Assembly: GCA_965215475.1 (NCBI GenBank)
Contig: OZ244061.1
Span: 3,596,001 to 3,660,000, forward strand
DNA length: 64,000 nucleotides
Source: Bin80 sp965215475
GTDB lineage: Bacteria; Bacteroidota; Rhodothermia; Rhodothermales; Bin80
Direction: 5' to 3'
This document shows positions 36,897-46,090 of this stretch, piece after piece. The number at the start of each line of letters is the position of its first letter. The first letter of the stretch is position 1. A program made the translations under genes and the position numbers. The notes beneath the pieces were generated by a model that did no database searches, was not told the DNA's origin, and worked only from the letters and a program-made list of their open reading frames with translations.

Positions 36897-37913
36897 TTAG
36901 TTATCAAAATTTTTTGCAGATAGGTCGGAAAAGAGTCGATGTCTCCTAAGTAGGTAATCCAAAAGAATCCGTCCCCGGTAAGAGGGAGGTGCAGTTGAAT
37001 TGGTCGGAGGGGAATAATGATTCTTCATTTTGTGTGCATCAAGATAACCTTGCAGAACTGCTAGCGATTGCCTCCATTTTCCCGTCAGTAGCCAGACAAA
37101 TCCAATTGAATAGTCTAGAATAATCCTTTGAAGAAACACGGCTCTGAATTGTGCAGCGGGAAGGTTTTTGTACAGCATGAGGATGCTGTTACGAATATTG
37201 TAATAGAGTTTGCGGTGACTGCTTCTTGCCAACGTGGCACCACCGATATGGAATACTTTGCTTTCGGGGACTACTCCAATTTCATGACCTGCTCTCCGAA
37301 GCCGCCAACAAAGATCGATTTCTTCCATATGGAGTCCAAAAAACTCATCAAGGAATCCCACGTCATCCAGCACACTGCGTCGCAGTAGCATAGCAGCACC
37401 GCTTGCCCAGTCAATCTTTATTGGCGTATCATACTGTCCCAGATCTTCTTCAGTATGTTCAAAGATGCGGCCGCGTGCAAAGGGATATCCCAGTCGATCA
37501 AGAAATCCTCCACTTGCCCCTGCGTATTCAAAATGATTCCTTCGTTCAAACTGTAAAATTTTTGGCTGAAGTGCTGCGATGCGGGGAGAATTTTCTATAT
37601 ACTTCACCAAGGGCGCCAGCCAATCATCAGGAACGGAAACATCGTTGTTTAGGAGTACAACATAGTCGCATTCAAACTGGCGGATCGCTTCATTATTTGC
37701 ACGGCTGAATAGCCAGTTGTCTGGATTGTGAAGAATTTGAATTTCCGGGAAGTTCTCTTTAACCCAAGTGGCGGAATCGTCAGACGAGTAATTGTCTACA
37801 AATACAATCTGTAAGTTATCCCATTTCGTTTGAGCGACTGTAGGGAGACATTGCTGTACAATTGGAAGTCCATTATGCGAGACAACAATAATGGCTACGC
37901 GTGGAGTCTCCAT
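36897..37913 (-). CDS. Glycosyltransferase family 2
   Basis: 338 residues with the GT-A fold signature: VAIIVVSHNGLPIVQQCL at the N-terminus, VFVDNYSSDDSA, the metal/nucleotide-sugar motif LLNNDVSVPDDW, and the acceptor-side motif MEEIDLCWRLRRAGHEIG. A hydrophobic stretch near residues 270-285 (SIGFVWLLTG) suggests membrane association. The WASGAAMLLRR motif places it with rhamnosyl/dTDP-sugar type transferases of surface polysaccharide synthesis; the sugar cannot be told. It is the last gene of the minus-strand run, 17 bases after the DUF4296 gene. Confidence 0.85.
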   Translation of the reverse strand: METPRVAIIVVSHNGLPIVQQCLPTVAQTKWDNLQIVFVDNYSSDDSATWVKENFPEIQILHNPDNWLFSRANNEAIRQFECDYVVLLNNDVSVPDDWLAPLVKYIENSPRIAALQPKILQFERRNHFEYAGASGGFLDRLGYPFARGRIFEHTEEDLGQYDTPIKIDWASGAAMLLRRSVLDDVGFLDEFFGLHMEEIDLCWRLRRAGHEIGVVPESKVFHIGGATLARSSHRKLYYNIRNSILMLYKNLPAAQFRAVFLQRIILDYSIGFVWLLTGKWRQSLAVLQGYLDAHKMKNHYSPPTNSTAPPSYRGRILLDYLLRRHRLFSDLSAKNFDN

Positions 37914-37930
37914 GGGGAATCATGTTCGTA

Positions 37931-38260
37931 CTAATAACTGGAGAACAATCGTGCTTCCTGTCCAATACGCTCAACCACCTGATTTAAGATTGCTAGATAC
38001 GTATCAGGATGTTCGGTGTAGAATGCAACCTGAGCATCATATTCTTTTCGGGAAAGATCATGTCGGCGAATCAGCGAATCCAAGGGTAGTTCATTTACTC
38101 CATAGCCTAGTTCAGAGCGTGCATTGATCAGGTGTATATCGACCATAATCTCAATCATTAGACTATCGGTCAGAGTCGTTCCAAATTCTTCGGGCTCCGG
38201 CGTACATGCGGTTGAACAAAAAAGGAGAATTGCTACGAGGCAGCCGCTAAGTATTCTCAC
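37931..38260 (-). CDS. DUF4296 lipoprotein
   Basis: Bacteroidota-specific small lipoprotein of unknown role. The start is taken as the GTG at 38260 because GAGGAGA lies just upstream and the protein then opens with a lipoprotein signal (RILSGCLVAILLFCSTAC); the longer frame from 38359 lies within the preceding gene. Cys at the lipobox STAC is the predicted lipidation site. The mature part has the family pattern: an N-terminal helix with DSLMIEIMVDIHLINA, then RRHDLSRKEYDAQVAFY and TYLAILNQVVERI. 109 residues. Overlaps the end of the DUF4837 gene by 14 bases, so the two are translationally coupled. Confidence 0.75.
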   Translation of the reverse strand: MRILSGCLVAILLFCSTACTPEPEEFGTTLTDSLMIEIMVDIHLINARSELGYGVNELPLDSLIRRHDLSRKEYDAQVAFYTEHPDTYLAILNQVVERIGQEARLFSSY

Positions 38261-39371
38261 GTTTCTCCTCTTCAAGGGTACGGAATGTATAAGCAATGAC
38301 TTCCATTTGACGCATGAATTCACGTTTGGAAAAATTAGGTGCAAACACCATCCCGTCAATTAAATAAAGTCTTTTACTGGGTTCATCATAGAAGGCATAT
38401 GTGACGAATGGGCCACCCATCCCAAAGGGGAATTTACGACCATTCTCTTCGCCGACCATATGCCAAAGTCCTCGAAACTCAATAGCATAACGTCCATTGA
38501 AATTGACTTGTGAAGAAGTCATCGGGCGGCGGCGATCCACTTCAATCCATCCCCCCGCTGTCCCACCAATATAGCGCTGAGTCAGAGCATCTCGCGCTTC
38601 GACAATCCAAGCTTCATCTAGTTTCGAGGGATTCCCATTTTCTTCATAGTACACGAACATACTTCTCCATGTATCGGTGAGCGATCGACGCAGCCACACA
38701 AACTGTGTGGTGTCAACAGCGATAAAATAATCATGTTGCCCATTGACCGCAAACTGGTGCCGGCTCATCAATTTCTGTTCTAGATCATGTTGTCGTCCGA
38801 TATCGAACATATCGCGATGTAAGCGGCGTCTGGAGATTTCGTTAAAGTGATATCTGAGCTGATCTGAATGTTCTTCAATAGAAGCAATTAGATCAGTTGA
38901 GGAGGCTGCAGCCAGATAATAGACCAATTGATTTCTACGCCAGTGATTGGGTCTGGCGACAAGGGCAGGGGTGCCTGCCATAATCATCTGGCGAAGTGAG
39001 TCATTACTGAAGATCGTATTAAGATATTCGTTCTCTGGGGCGTTTCTTTCTGAAGTTGAGTCCGAAATCAGGCCCACAAAGAGGACGTTCTTGCGATCTT
39101 TGGCCATATCCAAGGCATGCTGAGAAAGAAGTCTAACAGGCTCCAGGTCAAATTCAGGTTCTACTGCCGGAAGTGTCTCAATCGCACCTCCCACATGATA
39201 GATTAATGCTTCTCCAACGGGTCCATTCCATAGAGAGGAATCAATCACTACAGTAATTTGACCTTCATGTCCAATGGCATCAGGCCGGAAATCACTCCCA
39301 AGAAATCCTCCTTCACCACAACCTAAGAAAGGCAGAAGGACCGCGAATAAGAGAATGGTATGCCTCTTCAT
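38247..39371 (-). CDS. DUF4837 lipoprotein
   Basis: 374 residues, starting with a lipoprotein signal peptide (MKRHTILLFAVLLPFLGCGE; lipidated Cys18). The mature protein matches DUF4837, a family found in Bacteroidota: TVVIDSSLWNGPVGEAL near the N-terminus and FRGLWHMVGEENGRKFPFGMGGPFVTY near the C-terminus. Function unknown; attached to the inner leaflet-facing or outer-membrane periplasmic surface. It follows trpA by 17 bases, forming the transition from the tryptophan genes to an envelope group (DUF4296, glycosyltransferase). Confidence 0.82.
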   Translation of the reverse strand: MKRHTILLFAVLLPFLGCGEGGFLGSDFRPDAIGHEGQITVVIDSSLWNGPVGEALIYHVGGAIETLPAVEPEFDLEPVRLLSQHALDMAKDRKNVLFVGLISDSTSERNAPENEYLNTIFSNDSLRQMIMAGTPALVARPNHWRRNQLVYYLAAASSTDLIASIEEHSDQLRYHFNEISRRRLHRDMFDIGRQHDLEQKLMSRHQFAVNGQHDYFIAVDTTQFVWLRRSLTDTWRSMFVYYEENGNPSKLDEAWIVEARDALTQRYIGGTAGGWIEVDRRRPMTSSQVNFNGRYAIEFRGLWHMVGEENGRKFPFGMGGPFVTYAFYDEPSKRLYLIDGMVFAPNFSKREFMRQMEVIAYTFRTLEEEKRENT

Positions 39372-39388
39372 GACGAGTTATCCTTGTA

Positions 39389-40195
39389 TTATTTGAGTGA
39401 GCGCACAAACCGTGCCAGAAGCTGGCCTCGTTCCGTTAACGCAAGGTTGGGGCGTTCCCAAAGGCGCTCAATCTCTTTGATCACCGCAGAGCCAACGATA
39501 AATCCATCCGTATGTTTTGACAGTTGGTGGGCATCTTCTTGTGATTGAATTCCAAAGCCTACCAAGAGAGGATTGCTGGTGATCACCTGACGGGCATGTT
39601 TAAGATAACGGGTAATCGTATCCATTCGGTCAGAAATTCCGGTTCCAGTTAATCCGGTAATGGATACGCAGTAGACAAATCCATCAGACATCCGATCAAT
39701 CTCCTGCATGCGCTCGGTTGAAGTGTTGGGCGCAACCAGAAATACCATGTTCAATTCATTTTTTTTTGCCTCTTCTCGGAGCGACAAAGACTCTTGGGGA
39801 GGAAGGTCAGGGATAATCAATCCATCAGCACCGGCACGGCTGGCTTGTGTACAGAACTCTTTCAGTCCGAATCGGAGAATGGGGTTGATGTAGCCCATCA
39901 ACAAGAGTGGAGTATCACTTTGTTGCCTGAAAGAGGCGACCGCTTCGAGTGTATTTTCCATGGTGACGCCCGCCTGCAACGCACAGGTACTGGAGTGTTG
40001 GATAGGTAGTCCCTCTGCAAGAGGGTCACTGTGGGGCATTCCCAATTCGATAAAGTCAGCACCCCCCTCATCAACTGCATTAAGAAGCAGGTTTGTCACT
40101 GAGGGGGCAGGAAACCCACTCGTGAGAAAAATCCCCATTGCTTTCTCTCCCTTCGACTTGAGTGAGTGCAGTGTAGAAGACAACCGAGAACTCAT
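39389..40195 (-). CDS. trpA: Tryptophan synthase alpha chain
   Basis: Cleaves indole-3-glycerol phosphate to indole and glyceraldehyde 3-phosphate and passes indole to TrpB. 268 residues from the ATG at 40195, which overlaps the trpB stop (ATGA), a classical coupled start; an earlier in-frame ATG at 40243 lies inside trpB. The catalytic glutamate is present at residue 50 (FIELGMPHSDPLAEG). The position equivalent to the second catalytic residue, Asp60 of the E. coli enzyme, is Glu61 here, a conservative but unusual change; LPIQ replaces the common GPTIQ-type context. Other family motifs are normal (GYINPIL, GLIIPDLPPQE, VAPNTSTERM, GFGIQSQEDA). Confidence 0.92.
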   Translation of the reverse strand: MSSRLSSTLHSLKSKGEKAMGIFLTSGFPAPSVTNLLLNAVDEGGADFIELGMPHSDPLAEGLPIQHSSTCALQAGVTMENTLEAVASFRQQSDTPLLLMGYINPILRFGLKEFCTQASRAGADGLIIPDLPPQESLSLREEAKKNELNMVFLVAPNTSTERMQEIDRMSDGFVYCVSITGLTGTGISDRMDTITRYLKHARQVITSNPLLVGFGIQSQEDAHQLSKHTDGFIVGSAVIKEIERLWERPNLALTERGQLLARFVRSLK

Positions 40196-41382
40196 AGGTG
40201 ATCCATAATGGTTTGCATGTCCTTGTCTCCACGGCCAGAGCAATTCACTACAATGATCGAATCGGGTGCCATATCAGGCGCAATTTTTTCAAGTGCTGCA
40301 ATGGCATGTGCCGTTTCGAGAGCTGGAATGATCCCTTCTGTTTTTGACAAGAGAGCGACACCGTTCAGGGCTTCTTCATCGGTCACGGCAAGATAGTTCA
40401 CTCGGCCAAGATCCTTCAGCCAAGAATGCTCTGGTCCAACACCGGGGTAATCTAGACCGGCAGAGATTGAATGTGCAAGCGAGATCTGTCCATCATGATC
40501 CTGCAACAGATAACTCATTGCTCCATGGAGCACTCCGACCGTGCCCCGGGAAAGGGTAGCGGCATGTTTACCAGAAAGTCCTTCTCCTGCCGCTTCGATC
40601 CCAAACATCTGCACTTTCGAATGATTAATGAACGGATAAAACATCCCAATGGCATTGGATCCGCCTCCAACGCAGGCGACCAACGCATCGGGGGTATCCG
40701 TACCAGTCATTTCCATTAATTGACGCTGAAGCTCTTCTCCGATGATATTGTGAAATGTTCGGACCATCATTGGATATGGATGTGGTCCCACGACCGACCC
40801 TATGATATAGAAAGTATCGGTTGGGTTGGATACCCAGTCACGGATCGCTTCATTCGTTGCATCTTTGAGGGTTTGGCTTCCACTGGTTGCAGAGCGAACT
40901 TCCGCCCCTAGTAATCGCATACGAGCTACATTCAAGGCTTGGCGCCTCATGTCTTCTGCTCCCATATAAACAATACACTGGAGTCCAAACCGTGCGGCAA
41001 CGGTAGCCGTTGCGACCCCGTGTTGCCCCGCACCTGTTTCTGCGATGATACGTGTTTTTCCCATTCGAAGAGCAAGTAAGATTTGCCCAATGGTGTTATT
41101 GATTTTGTGAGCTCCGGTATGGCATAAATCTTCACGTTTCAGGAAGATTGGCCCAGCTCCAAGTTCCGCGCTTAGTCGTTCGGCAAGGGAGAGGGCGGTA
41201 GGGCGTCCGACATATGTTTTCAAGAGGTGCAGGTACTGATCCTGAAATTTTGGATCGGGCCAGGATTGTTCAAAGGCATCGTGGACGGCCTGCAGTTCGG
41301 GGATCAGGATCTCAGGGACAAAGGCTCCCCCATACGGCCCGAATCGTCCATCTTTATTTGGTGCGTTATAGATCTGGGGCAT
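40192..41382 (-). CDS. trpB: Tryptophan synthase beta chain
   Basis: PLP enzyme that condenses indole with serine to tryptophan. 396 residues, full length. The PLP lysine lies in HTGAHKINNTIGQ, the catalytic glutamate in AETGAGQHGVATA, the phosphate-binding loop is GGGSNAIGMFYP, and the N-terminus GRFGPYGGAFVPEIL is the family start. This is the TrpB1 type that pairs with TrpA. It overlaps the end of trpF by 17 bases and the start of trpA by 4. Confidence 0.96.
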   Translation of the reverse strand: MPQIYNAPNKDGRFGPYGGAFVPEILIPELQAVHDAFEQSWPDPKFQDQYLHLLKTYVGRPTALSLAERLSAELGAGPIFLKREDLCHTGAHKINNTIGQILLALRMGKTRIIAETGAGQHGVATATVAARFGLQCIVYMGAEDMRRQALNVARMRLLGAEVRSATSGSQTLKDATNEAIRDWVSNPTDTFYIIGSVVGPHPYPMMVRTFHNIIGEELQRQLMEMTGTDTPDALVACVGGGSNAIGMFYPFINHSKVQMFGIEAAGEGLSGKHAATLSRGTVGVLHGAMSYLLQDHDGQISLAHSISAGLDYPGVGPEHSWLKDLGRVNYLAVTDEEALNGVALLSKTEGIIPALETAHAIAALEKIAPDMAPDSIIVVNCSGRGDKDMQTIMDHL

Positions 41383-42007
41383 TCTCGGAGATTAGGTCAA
41401 AGAATCGAGTTACCAGATCAAAGTTTTTATGCCCTGGGGCATCTTCAAGTCCACTGGACAAATCTATGCCCCAGGGGGATACAGTTTCGATAGCATCGTG
41501 AACGTTTTCTATGTTGATGCCACCGGCTAAGATAATAGGAAAATCGGAGGCTAATCCTTTTGCAACGTTCCAATCAAAGGATTGTCCGGTTCCACCGGAT
41601 AGATCAGGATGCCAGGTATCCAAGAGGAAGGTCTCTACATAATCTTCATAGGCGGTCATCATTTTTGCGAGCGAGCGGATGGAATCATTGGGCTGGACGG
41701 GAAAGGCTTTAATGACCGGACGTGTCATACGTCTGCAGTAAGCAGGAGACTCATCTCCATGCAATTGGATCCAATCAAAGCCCGCCGTTTCACAGCTTCG
41801 GTTGACGGTTTCTGCATCCACATTCACGAATACCCCCACAGTTTGAGGGCCGTAGATCCATTCTTTGATTTCGTGTACCTTTTCCGGTAGAATATATCGC
41901 GGACTGGGAGGATGCTGGATAAATCCCAAGTAATCGGCTCCGGCCCCGGCACAAAATCGTGCATCTGCCAGAGTTGTCAAGCCACAAATTTTTACCCTAC
42001 ACGACAT
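41366..42007 (-). CDS. trpF: Phosphoribosylanthranilate isomerase
   Basis: Third step after anthranilate: isomerises phosphoribosyl-anthranilate to the carboxyphenylamino-deoxyribulose form. 213-residue TIM barrel. The catalytic cysteine is in VKICGLTTLADARF and the general-acid aspartate in FLLDTWHPDLSGGTGQSF; phosphate-binding loops are LAGGINIENV and GIDLSSGLEDAPGHK. There are 165 bases between trpC and trpF containing a hairpin, so trpFBA may be partly independently expressed. Confidence 0.95.
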   Translation of the reverse strand: MSCRVKICGLTTLADARFCAGAGADYLGFIQHPPSPRYILPEKVHEIKEWIYGPQTVGVFVNVDAETVNRSCETAGFDWIQLHGDESPAYCRRMTRPVIKAFPVQPNDSIRSLAKMMTAYEDYVETFLLDTWHPDLSGGTGQSFDWNVAKGLASDFPIILAGGINIENVHDAIETVSPWGIDLSSGLEDAPGHKNFDLVTRFFDLISENAPDL

Positions 42008-42112
42008 CAGATTATCTTGGAGTCAATTTCTATGCGAGGCCTTCATAGCGGTTCACCAGAAACTCTTGAATTTTCACTAGGCGGTATAGTTCGCATGGGC
42101 AGGTTGGGGCAA

Positions 42113-42136
42113 AGAAAATAAAAATACCCCAGGTAT
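42113..42136 (-). terminator. Terminator-like hairpin between trpC and trpF
   Basis: On the minus strand ATACC and GGTAT (arms at 42132-42136 and 42124-42128, loop of three) are followed by a T-rich run (TTTTATTTTC, 42113-42123). The stem is only five pairs, so it may attenuate rather than end transcription. It lies 37 bases after trpC and 106 before trpF. Confidence 0.4.
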
Positions 42137-42172
42137 CCAGGTTGAGAGAAACGAAATCCCATAAATTGAAAA

Positions 42173-42967
42173 TCAAGTTGAACTGAGGAGAGTATCTGTT
42201 TCCTCTCGGAGTAGTCGCAGAACAGTTCCAGGAGTATCAGAACGCATAAAGGTTTCTCCGATTAGGACGGCATCAATATTTTTCCGGTGCAGATAAGCCA
42301 AATCGTTTGCGGATCGAAGTCCGCTTTCTGAAACTTTGACAAGATTCGTATCAACCAGATCAAAAACCTGGATGGAGTGTTCAATATTTACCTCAAATGT
42401 ATGTAGGTTTCGGTTGTTGACCCCAAGGATCTTGACTTGCGTGAAATCAATATGATCCAATTCAACTGGATCGTAAACCTCAACAAGGCAATCCAGGCAT
42501 AGCTCAGTTGCAAGGTTGAGCAGGTCACAAAGCAGCGATCGGTCGAGGATGGCTGCGATCAAAAGCACCGCATCGGCTCCCGCAGCTCTGGCTTCATACA
42601 ATTGATAGGGATCAATAATAAAATCTTTCCGCAAAACAGGAAGATGCGTATGCTTGGCTACGGTATGGAGATGTGAAAGCGATCCGCTAAAATGATCTTC
42701 TTCGGTCAAGACACTGATGGCGTCCGCACTCGAATATTGTTGTGTGAGAAAAGGCAGATCAAAGGATGATCTCAGAAGTCCTTTCGAGGGCGAGCGCTGT
42801 TTGATCTCGGCTATGATGGAGAGCCCAGGGGCTTGCAGTGCGGCATGAAAATCCTTGGCCGGTGGGGCAGTACGGATAGAGGATTTCAATTCGTGTACCG
42901 AAACCAGACGTTGACGAGCGCTTAGTTGCGTCCGAACATCTGTGACAATACGATCAAGAATTGTCAT
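42173..42967 (-). CDS. trpC: Indole-3-glycerol phosphate synthase
   Basis: Closes the indole ring. About 264 residues from the ATG at 42967 (MTILDRIVTDVRTQL, the standard family start); the longer frame from 43024 runs inside trpD. Catalytic motifs: IIAEIKQRSPSKG (Glu and Lys), PVLRKDFIIDPYQ (Lys), LGVNNRNLHTF, and VSESGLRSANDLA (Glu and Ser). The stop of trpD lies 11 bases after this start, so they overlap by 14 bases. TrpC and TrpF are separate proteins here, unlike the enterobacterial fusion. Confidence 0.95.
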   Translation of the reverse strand: MTILDRIVTDVRTQLSARQRLVSVHELKSSIRTAPPAKDFHAALQAPGLSIIAEIKQRSPSKGLLRSSFDLPFLTQQYSSADAISVLTEEDHFSGSLSHLHTVAKHTHLPVLRKDFIIDPYQLYEARAAGADAVLLIAAILDRSLLCDLLNLATELCLDCLVEVYDPVELDHIDFTQVKILGVNNRNLHTFEVNIEHSIQVFDLVDTNLVKVSESGLRSANDLAYLHRKNIDAVLIGETFMRSDTPGTVLRLLREETDTLLSST

Positions 42968-43979
42968 GTCGGTTGCTGATGGCACAGAGCATTTGAAGGC
43001 GTTCATGAGCTGCTCCCGAGTCAATACTTACGTGTGCCGCCTCGACACAAGCCTCCATACTCTCATAGCGGCCGGACACCCATAATCCAAGAGCACTATT
43101 GAGAATCACGACATCCCGGCATGCCCCGGGCTCTCCATCCAGAACGGAGAGGATCATTTTGGCATTCTCCTTCGCATCTCCACCTTTAAGACTGGATGGA
43201 TCCGCTCTCTTGAGACCGTAGGATTCAGGTTTAATTCGTGTTTTTGTGGGCTTTTTGTCTGTACGGCGATACTCAATGAGGATAGTGGGGGCGGAGATCG
43301 ATGCTTCATCAAGTCCGTCTTCGGAATGAAGAGTGACGACATGTTCGGCACCCAGTTCGTTCATGATTGCAGCAATGACCTGTGCGGTTTCTAGATCAAA
43401 CGCTCCGATTACTTGCCGCTTTACGTTTGCAGGGTTACAAAGCGGACCAAGTATATTGAATGCCGTACGTGAGCGGAGGGTCGTTCGAACGGGCATGACG
43501 TGTCGCATGGCCGGATGATAGTGGCGAGCAAAGATGAACCCAATCCCTACCTTTTTGAGGCAAAAGGCAACATCATCAGCACTTAGATTGACATTGACTC
43601 CTAGTTCTTCAAGTACATCCACACTACCGGACTTAGAGGATACGCTTCGGTTGCCGTGTTTGGCAACCGTCACACCAGCACCGGCGCATACGATTGCAGC
43701 TGCGGTAGAGATATTGAATGTATGCGTACCATCTCCCCCGGTCCCGCAAACATCAATTGCATGTGGATCCTCACATTCGACCGGGACAAAATAAGTTCGC
43801 ATTACACGAACAAATGCGGTCAGTTCTTCAAGAGATTCTCCTCGAGCCCGCATTCCCATTAGTAGTCCCGCAATCTGAACCGGATCTGCCTTTCCCCGCA
43901 TAATCCGATGCATGGCATCGGCAGCTTGCGCTGCCGAAAGGAAATTTCCTTGTGCAAGAATCTGTAAATATTCTGTCAT
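42954..43979 (-). CDS. trpD: Anthranilate phosphoribosyltransferase
   Basis: Adds the phosphoribosyl group to anthranilate. 341 residues. PRPP-binding motif CGTGGDGTHTFNIST, the KHGNRSVSSKSGSVDVLEELG region, and the anthranilate-site sequence GPLCNPANVKRQVIGAF are all present. Single-domain enzyme; the glutamine amidotransferase is a separate gene (trpG) upstream, overlapping by 4 bases (ATGA). Confidence 0.95.
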   Translation of the reverse strand: MTEYLQILAQGNFLSAAQAADAMHRIMRGKADPVQIAGLLMGMRARGESLEELTAFVRVMRTYFVPVECEDPHAIDVCGTGGDGTHTFNISTAAAIVCAGAGVTVAKHGNRSVSSKSGSVDVLEELGVNVNLSADDVAFCLKKVGIGFIFARHYHPAMRHVMPVRTTLRSRTAFNILGPLCNPANVKRQVIGAFDLETAQVIAAIMNELGAEHVVTLHSEDGLDEASISAPTILIEYRRTDKKPTKTRIKPESYGLKRADPSSLKGGDAKENAKMILSVLDGEPGACRDVVILNSALGLWVSGRYESMEACVEAAHVSIDSGAAHERLQMLCAISNRHDNS

Positions 43980-44554
43980 GGTTGAAATCCGAGACGTTCA
44001 AGCCAATTATTTACCAGGGTGGGGCCTTCATGCGTCATCACACTTTCCGGATGGAATTGCACCCCTTCGACGGGATAGGTAATATGCTGCACCCCCATGA
44101 TGACTCCATCAGGGGTTGCTGCAGTGATCATAAGGCAGTCTGGAATAGATTGGGGATGTAGCACGAGAGAATGATACCGGGTTGCTTCAAATTGTGGTGG
44201 CACTCCCTTAAAGAGTGGATCCCCTTGATGGCAAATCGTGCTAGTTTTTCCATGCATCAAAGTAGGTGCATACGTTACGTCGGCTCCATAGACTTCTCCA
44301 ATCACTTGATGTCCGAGGCAAATTCCAAGGATAGGAATAGAGGGACCAAGTTCAAGAACTACATCGCTACAAATTCCTGCATCTGCCGGGCGGCCCGGTC
44401 CAGGAGAAATCACGATCCCATCGGGAGACATTTCTATGATTTCTTTGGGAGTAAGCACGTCGTTACGTTCTACACGAATCTCTCCTGTGGTGCAGCCAAT
44501 AAGTTGTACCAGATTGTAGGTAAAGGAATCGTAATTATCAATAACTAAAATCAA
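43976..44554 (-). CDS. trpG: Anthranilate synthase component II (glutamine amidotransferase)
   Basis: Supplies ammonia to TrpE from glutamine. 192 residues, class I amidotransferase: ILVIDNYDSFTYNLVQ start, SPGPGRPADAG, nucleophile cysteine in LGICLGHQVIGE, and the His-Glu pair in GVQFHPESVMT. May also serve folate synthesis as PabA. It starts within the last 4 bases of trpS. Confidence 0.93.
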   Translation of the reverse strand: MILVIDNYDSFTYNLVQLIGCTTGEIRVERNDVLTPKEIIEMSPDGIVISPGPGRPADAGICSDVVLELGPSIPILGICLGHQVIGEVYGADVTYAPTLMHGKTSTICHQGDPLFKGVPPQFEATRYHSLVLHPQSIPDCLMITAATPDGVIMGVQHITYPVEGVQFHPESVMTHEGPTLVNNWLERLGFQP

Positions 44555-45567
44555 ACCCTATACGTAGTCATGAGGCCCGTAAGTTCACGGACCTTATCCA
44601 TACATTCTTCTGCCCGGCTACGTGCATTGACACCTCCTTGGCGAAGTACATCCCGAACATAGTCGGGATCCTTGAGCAATTCTCGTCTTTTCTCTCTTGC
44701 CGGTTCAAAGTATTCGGCAATGAGCTGTGTAAGCACGCTTTTGGCATGTCCATATCCGTATCCTCCACGCTGATAAGCTTCTCTGATTTCTGTTTGTTGT
44801 TCTTCAGACGCAAAAAGACGAATCAGGGCAAATACATTATCCTTATCAGGATCTTTGGGATCTTCGAGTGGAGTGGAGTCGGTCACAATCTGTTTTATAC
44901 GGCGATTGAGCGCTTTGCCTTCCTCAAAAATTCCGATGGTATTGTTGTAGCTTTTTGACATCTTACGCCCATCAATTCCTGGGACGATCGCCACATTTTT
45001 TGTGATATGCGCATCAGGAACTGGAAACAAGGGCTGATCAGGAGACCATGTACGATTAAACCGTTGGGCGGTATCCCGAGCAATTTCTATATGTTGTTTC
45101 TGATCTGCCCCTACAGGAACCAGGGTTCCTCCATAGATGAGAATATCAGAGGCTTGTAGAATTGGATAATTAAATAAACCACAATTCGCGGAAAGCCCTT
45201 GGGCAATTTTATCCTTATAGGAAGTTGCTTTTTCCAACTGAGATACGGGAGTGAGGCAGAAGAAAATCCAGGTCAACTCGTTCAGAAGCGGCACATCGCT
45301 TTGCACAAACAGATTACCTTTAGAGGGATCAAACCCGAGTGCCAGGTAGGTGACGGCTGCATCCAAGGTATGCGCCCAGAGCGCTGCAGGGTCATGGACC
45401 GTAGTCATCGCATGGTAATTGACGATGAAGTAGTAGGAGGGATGTTTTTTGTGGAGTGAGATATGTTGTCGCAGTGCGCCAAAGTAGTTTCCCAGATGTA
45501 ATGCCCCAGATGACTGGATTCCAGATACGACAACGATCTTGCCGGGGGTGAAAGGATACGGTGCCAT
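44551..45567 (-). CDS. trpS: Tryptophanyl-tRNA synthetase
   Basis: Charges tRNA-Trp. 338 residues, class I synthetase: SGIQSSGALHLGNYFGAL contains the HIGH-type motif (HLGN), and KMSKS is in IDGRKMSKSYNNTI. Placed inside the tryptophan biosynthesis cluster and translationally linked to trpG by a 4-base overlap, which ties charging enzyme and pathway to the same transcript. Upstream neighbour is an unknown gene 7 bases away. Confidence 0.95.
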   Translation of the reverse strand: MAPYPFTPGKIVVVSGIQSSGALHLGNYFGALRQHISLHKKHPSYYFIVNYHAMTTVHDPAALWAHTLDAAVTYLALGFDPSKGNLFVQSDVPLLNELTWIFFCLTPVSQLEKATSYKDKIAQGLSANCGLFNYPILQASDILIYGGTLVPVGADQKQHIEIARDTAQRFNRTWSPDQPLFPVPDAHITKNVAIVPGIDGRKMSKSYNNTIGIFEEGKALNRRIKQIVTDSTPLEDPKDPDKDNVFALIRLFASEEQQTEIREAYQRGGYGYGHAKSVLTQLIAEYFEPAREKRRELLKDPDYVRDVLRQGGVNARSRAEECMDKVRELTGLMTTYRV

Positions 45568-45574
45568 TGGGACT

Positions 45575-46051
45575 TTAGGCGGCTGTCAGTGCACGGTTAA
45601 TACACTTTCGGAGAAAGGAAATTCGAATATCGCTATGCTTGCGTAGACGAACCAGTACCGCTTCAGTCCGAATTTGATGTTGAACCGGTCGCTCTACCTC
45701 CAATTGTTCGCGGAGTTTATTCTCAGATTCTCGCAAATCTGAGAGCGGATCTTCACTACGGAGTTTGAAAGATTCCGGTTCCAGAGAGGTGCCATTAAAT
45801 GCCGTTTCTCCGCAACTGAAGACTAATTCTTTCAGCTTACCGATATCAAGCCGAAAGGTCTTCAAGAGAAGCTCTAGTTCCTGAGATTCCGAATCAGAGG
45901 AAAGGTGGGGCAGGAGATTGGCATAGGAAAGTTTCAGTTTCACATGTGTCTCAATCAATGGATTGAGACACTCTGCGGTTTCTTTTCGGCTGAGGGTTTT
46001 TCCGGCCCAGCCCTTTTTAAGGAAAGCGGATTTAATTTCTTTAATATTCAT
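45575..46051 (-). CDS. Unknown protein upstream of trpS
   Basis: 158 residues, soluble, rich in charged residues and predicted helical, with heptad-like patterns at about residues 55-75 and 105-120 (ESENKLREQLEVERPVQHQ). It starts MNIKEIKSAFLKKGWAGKTL. I do not recognise the family. It ends 7 bases before trpS and so is very likely in the same operon; the start at 46051 follows the preceding gene by 39 bases. Confidence 0.6.
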   Translation of the reverse strand: MNIKEIKSAFLKKGWAGKTLSRKETAECLNPLIETHVKLKLSYANLLPHLSSDSESQELELLLKTFRLDIGKLKELVFSCGETAFNGTSLEPESFKLRSEDPLSDLRESENKLREQLEVERPVQHQIRTEAVLVRLRKHSDIRISFLRKCINRALTAA

Positions 46052-46090
46052 GAAACAGGCTATGAATCAATAGAAGTAGGAATATGATGG

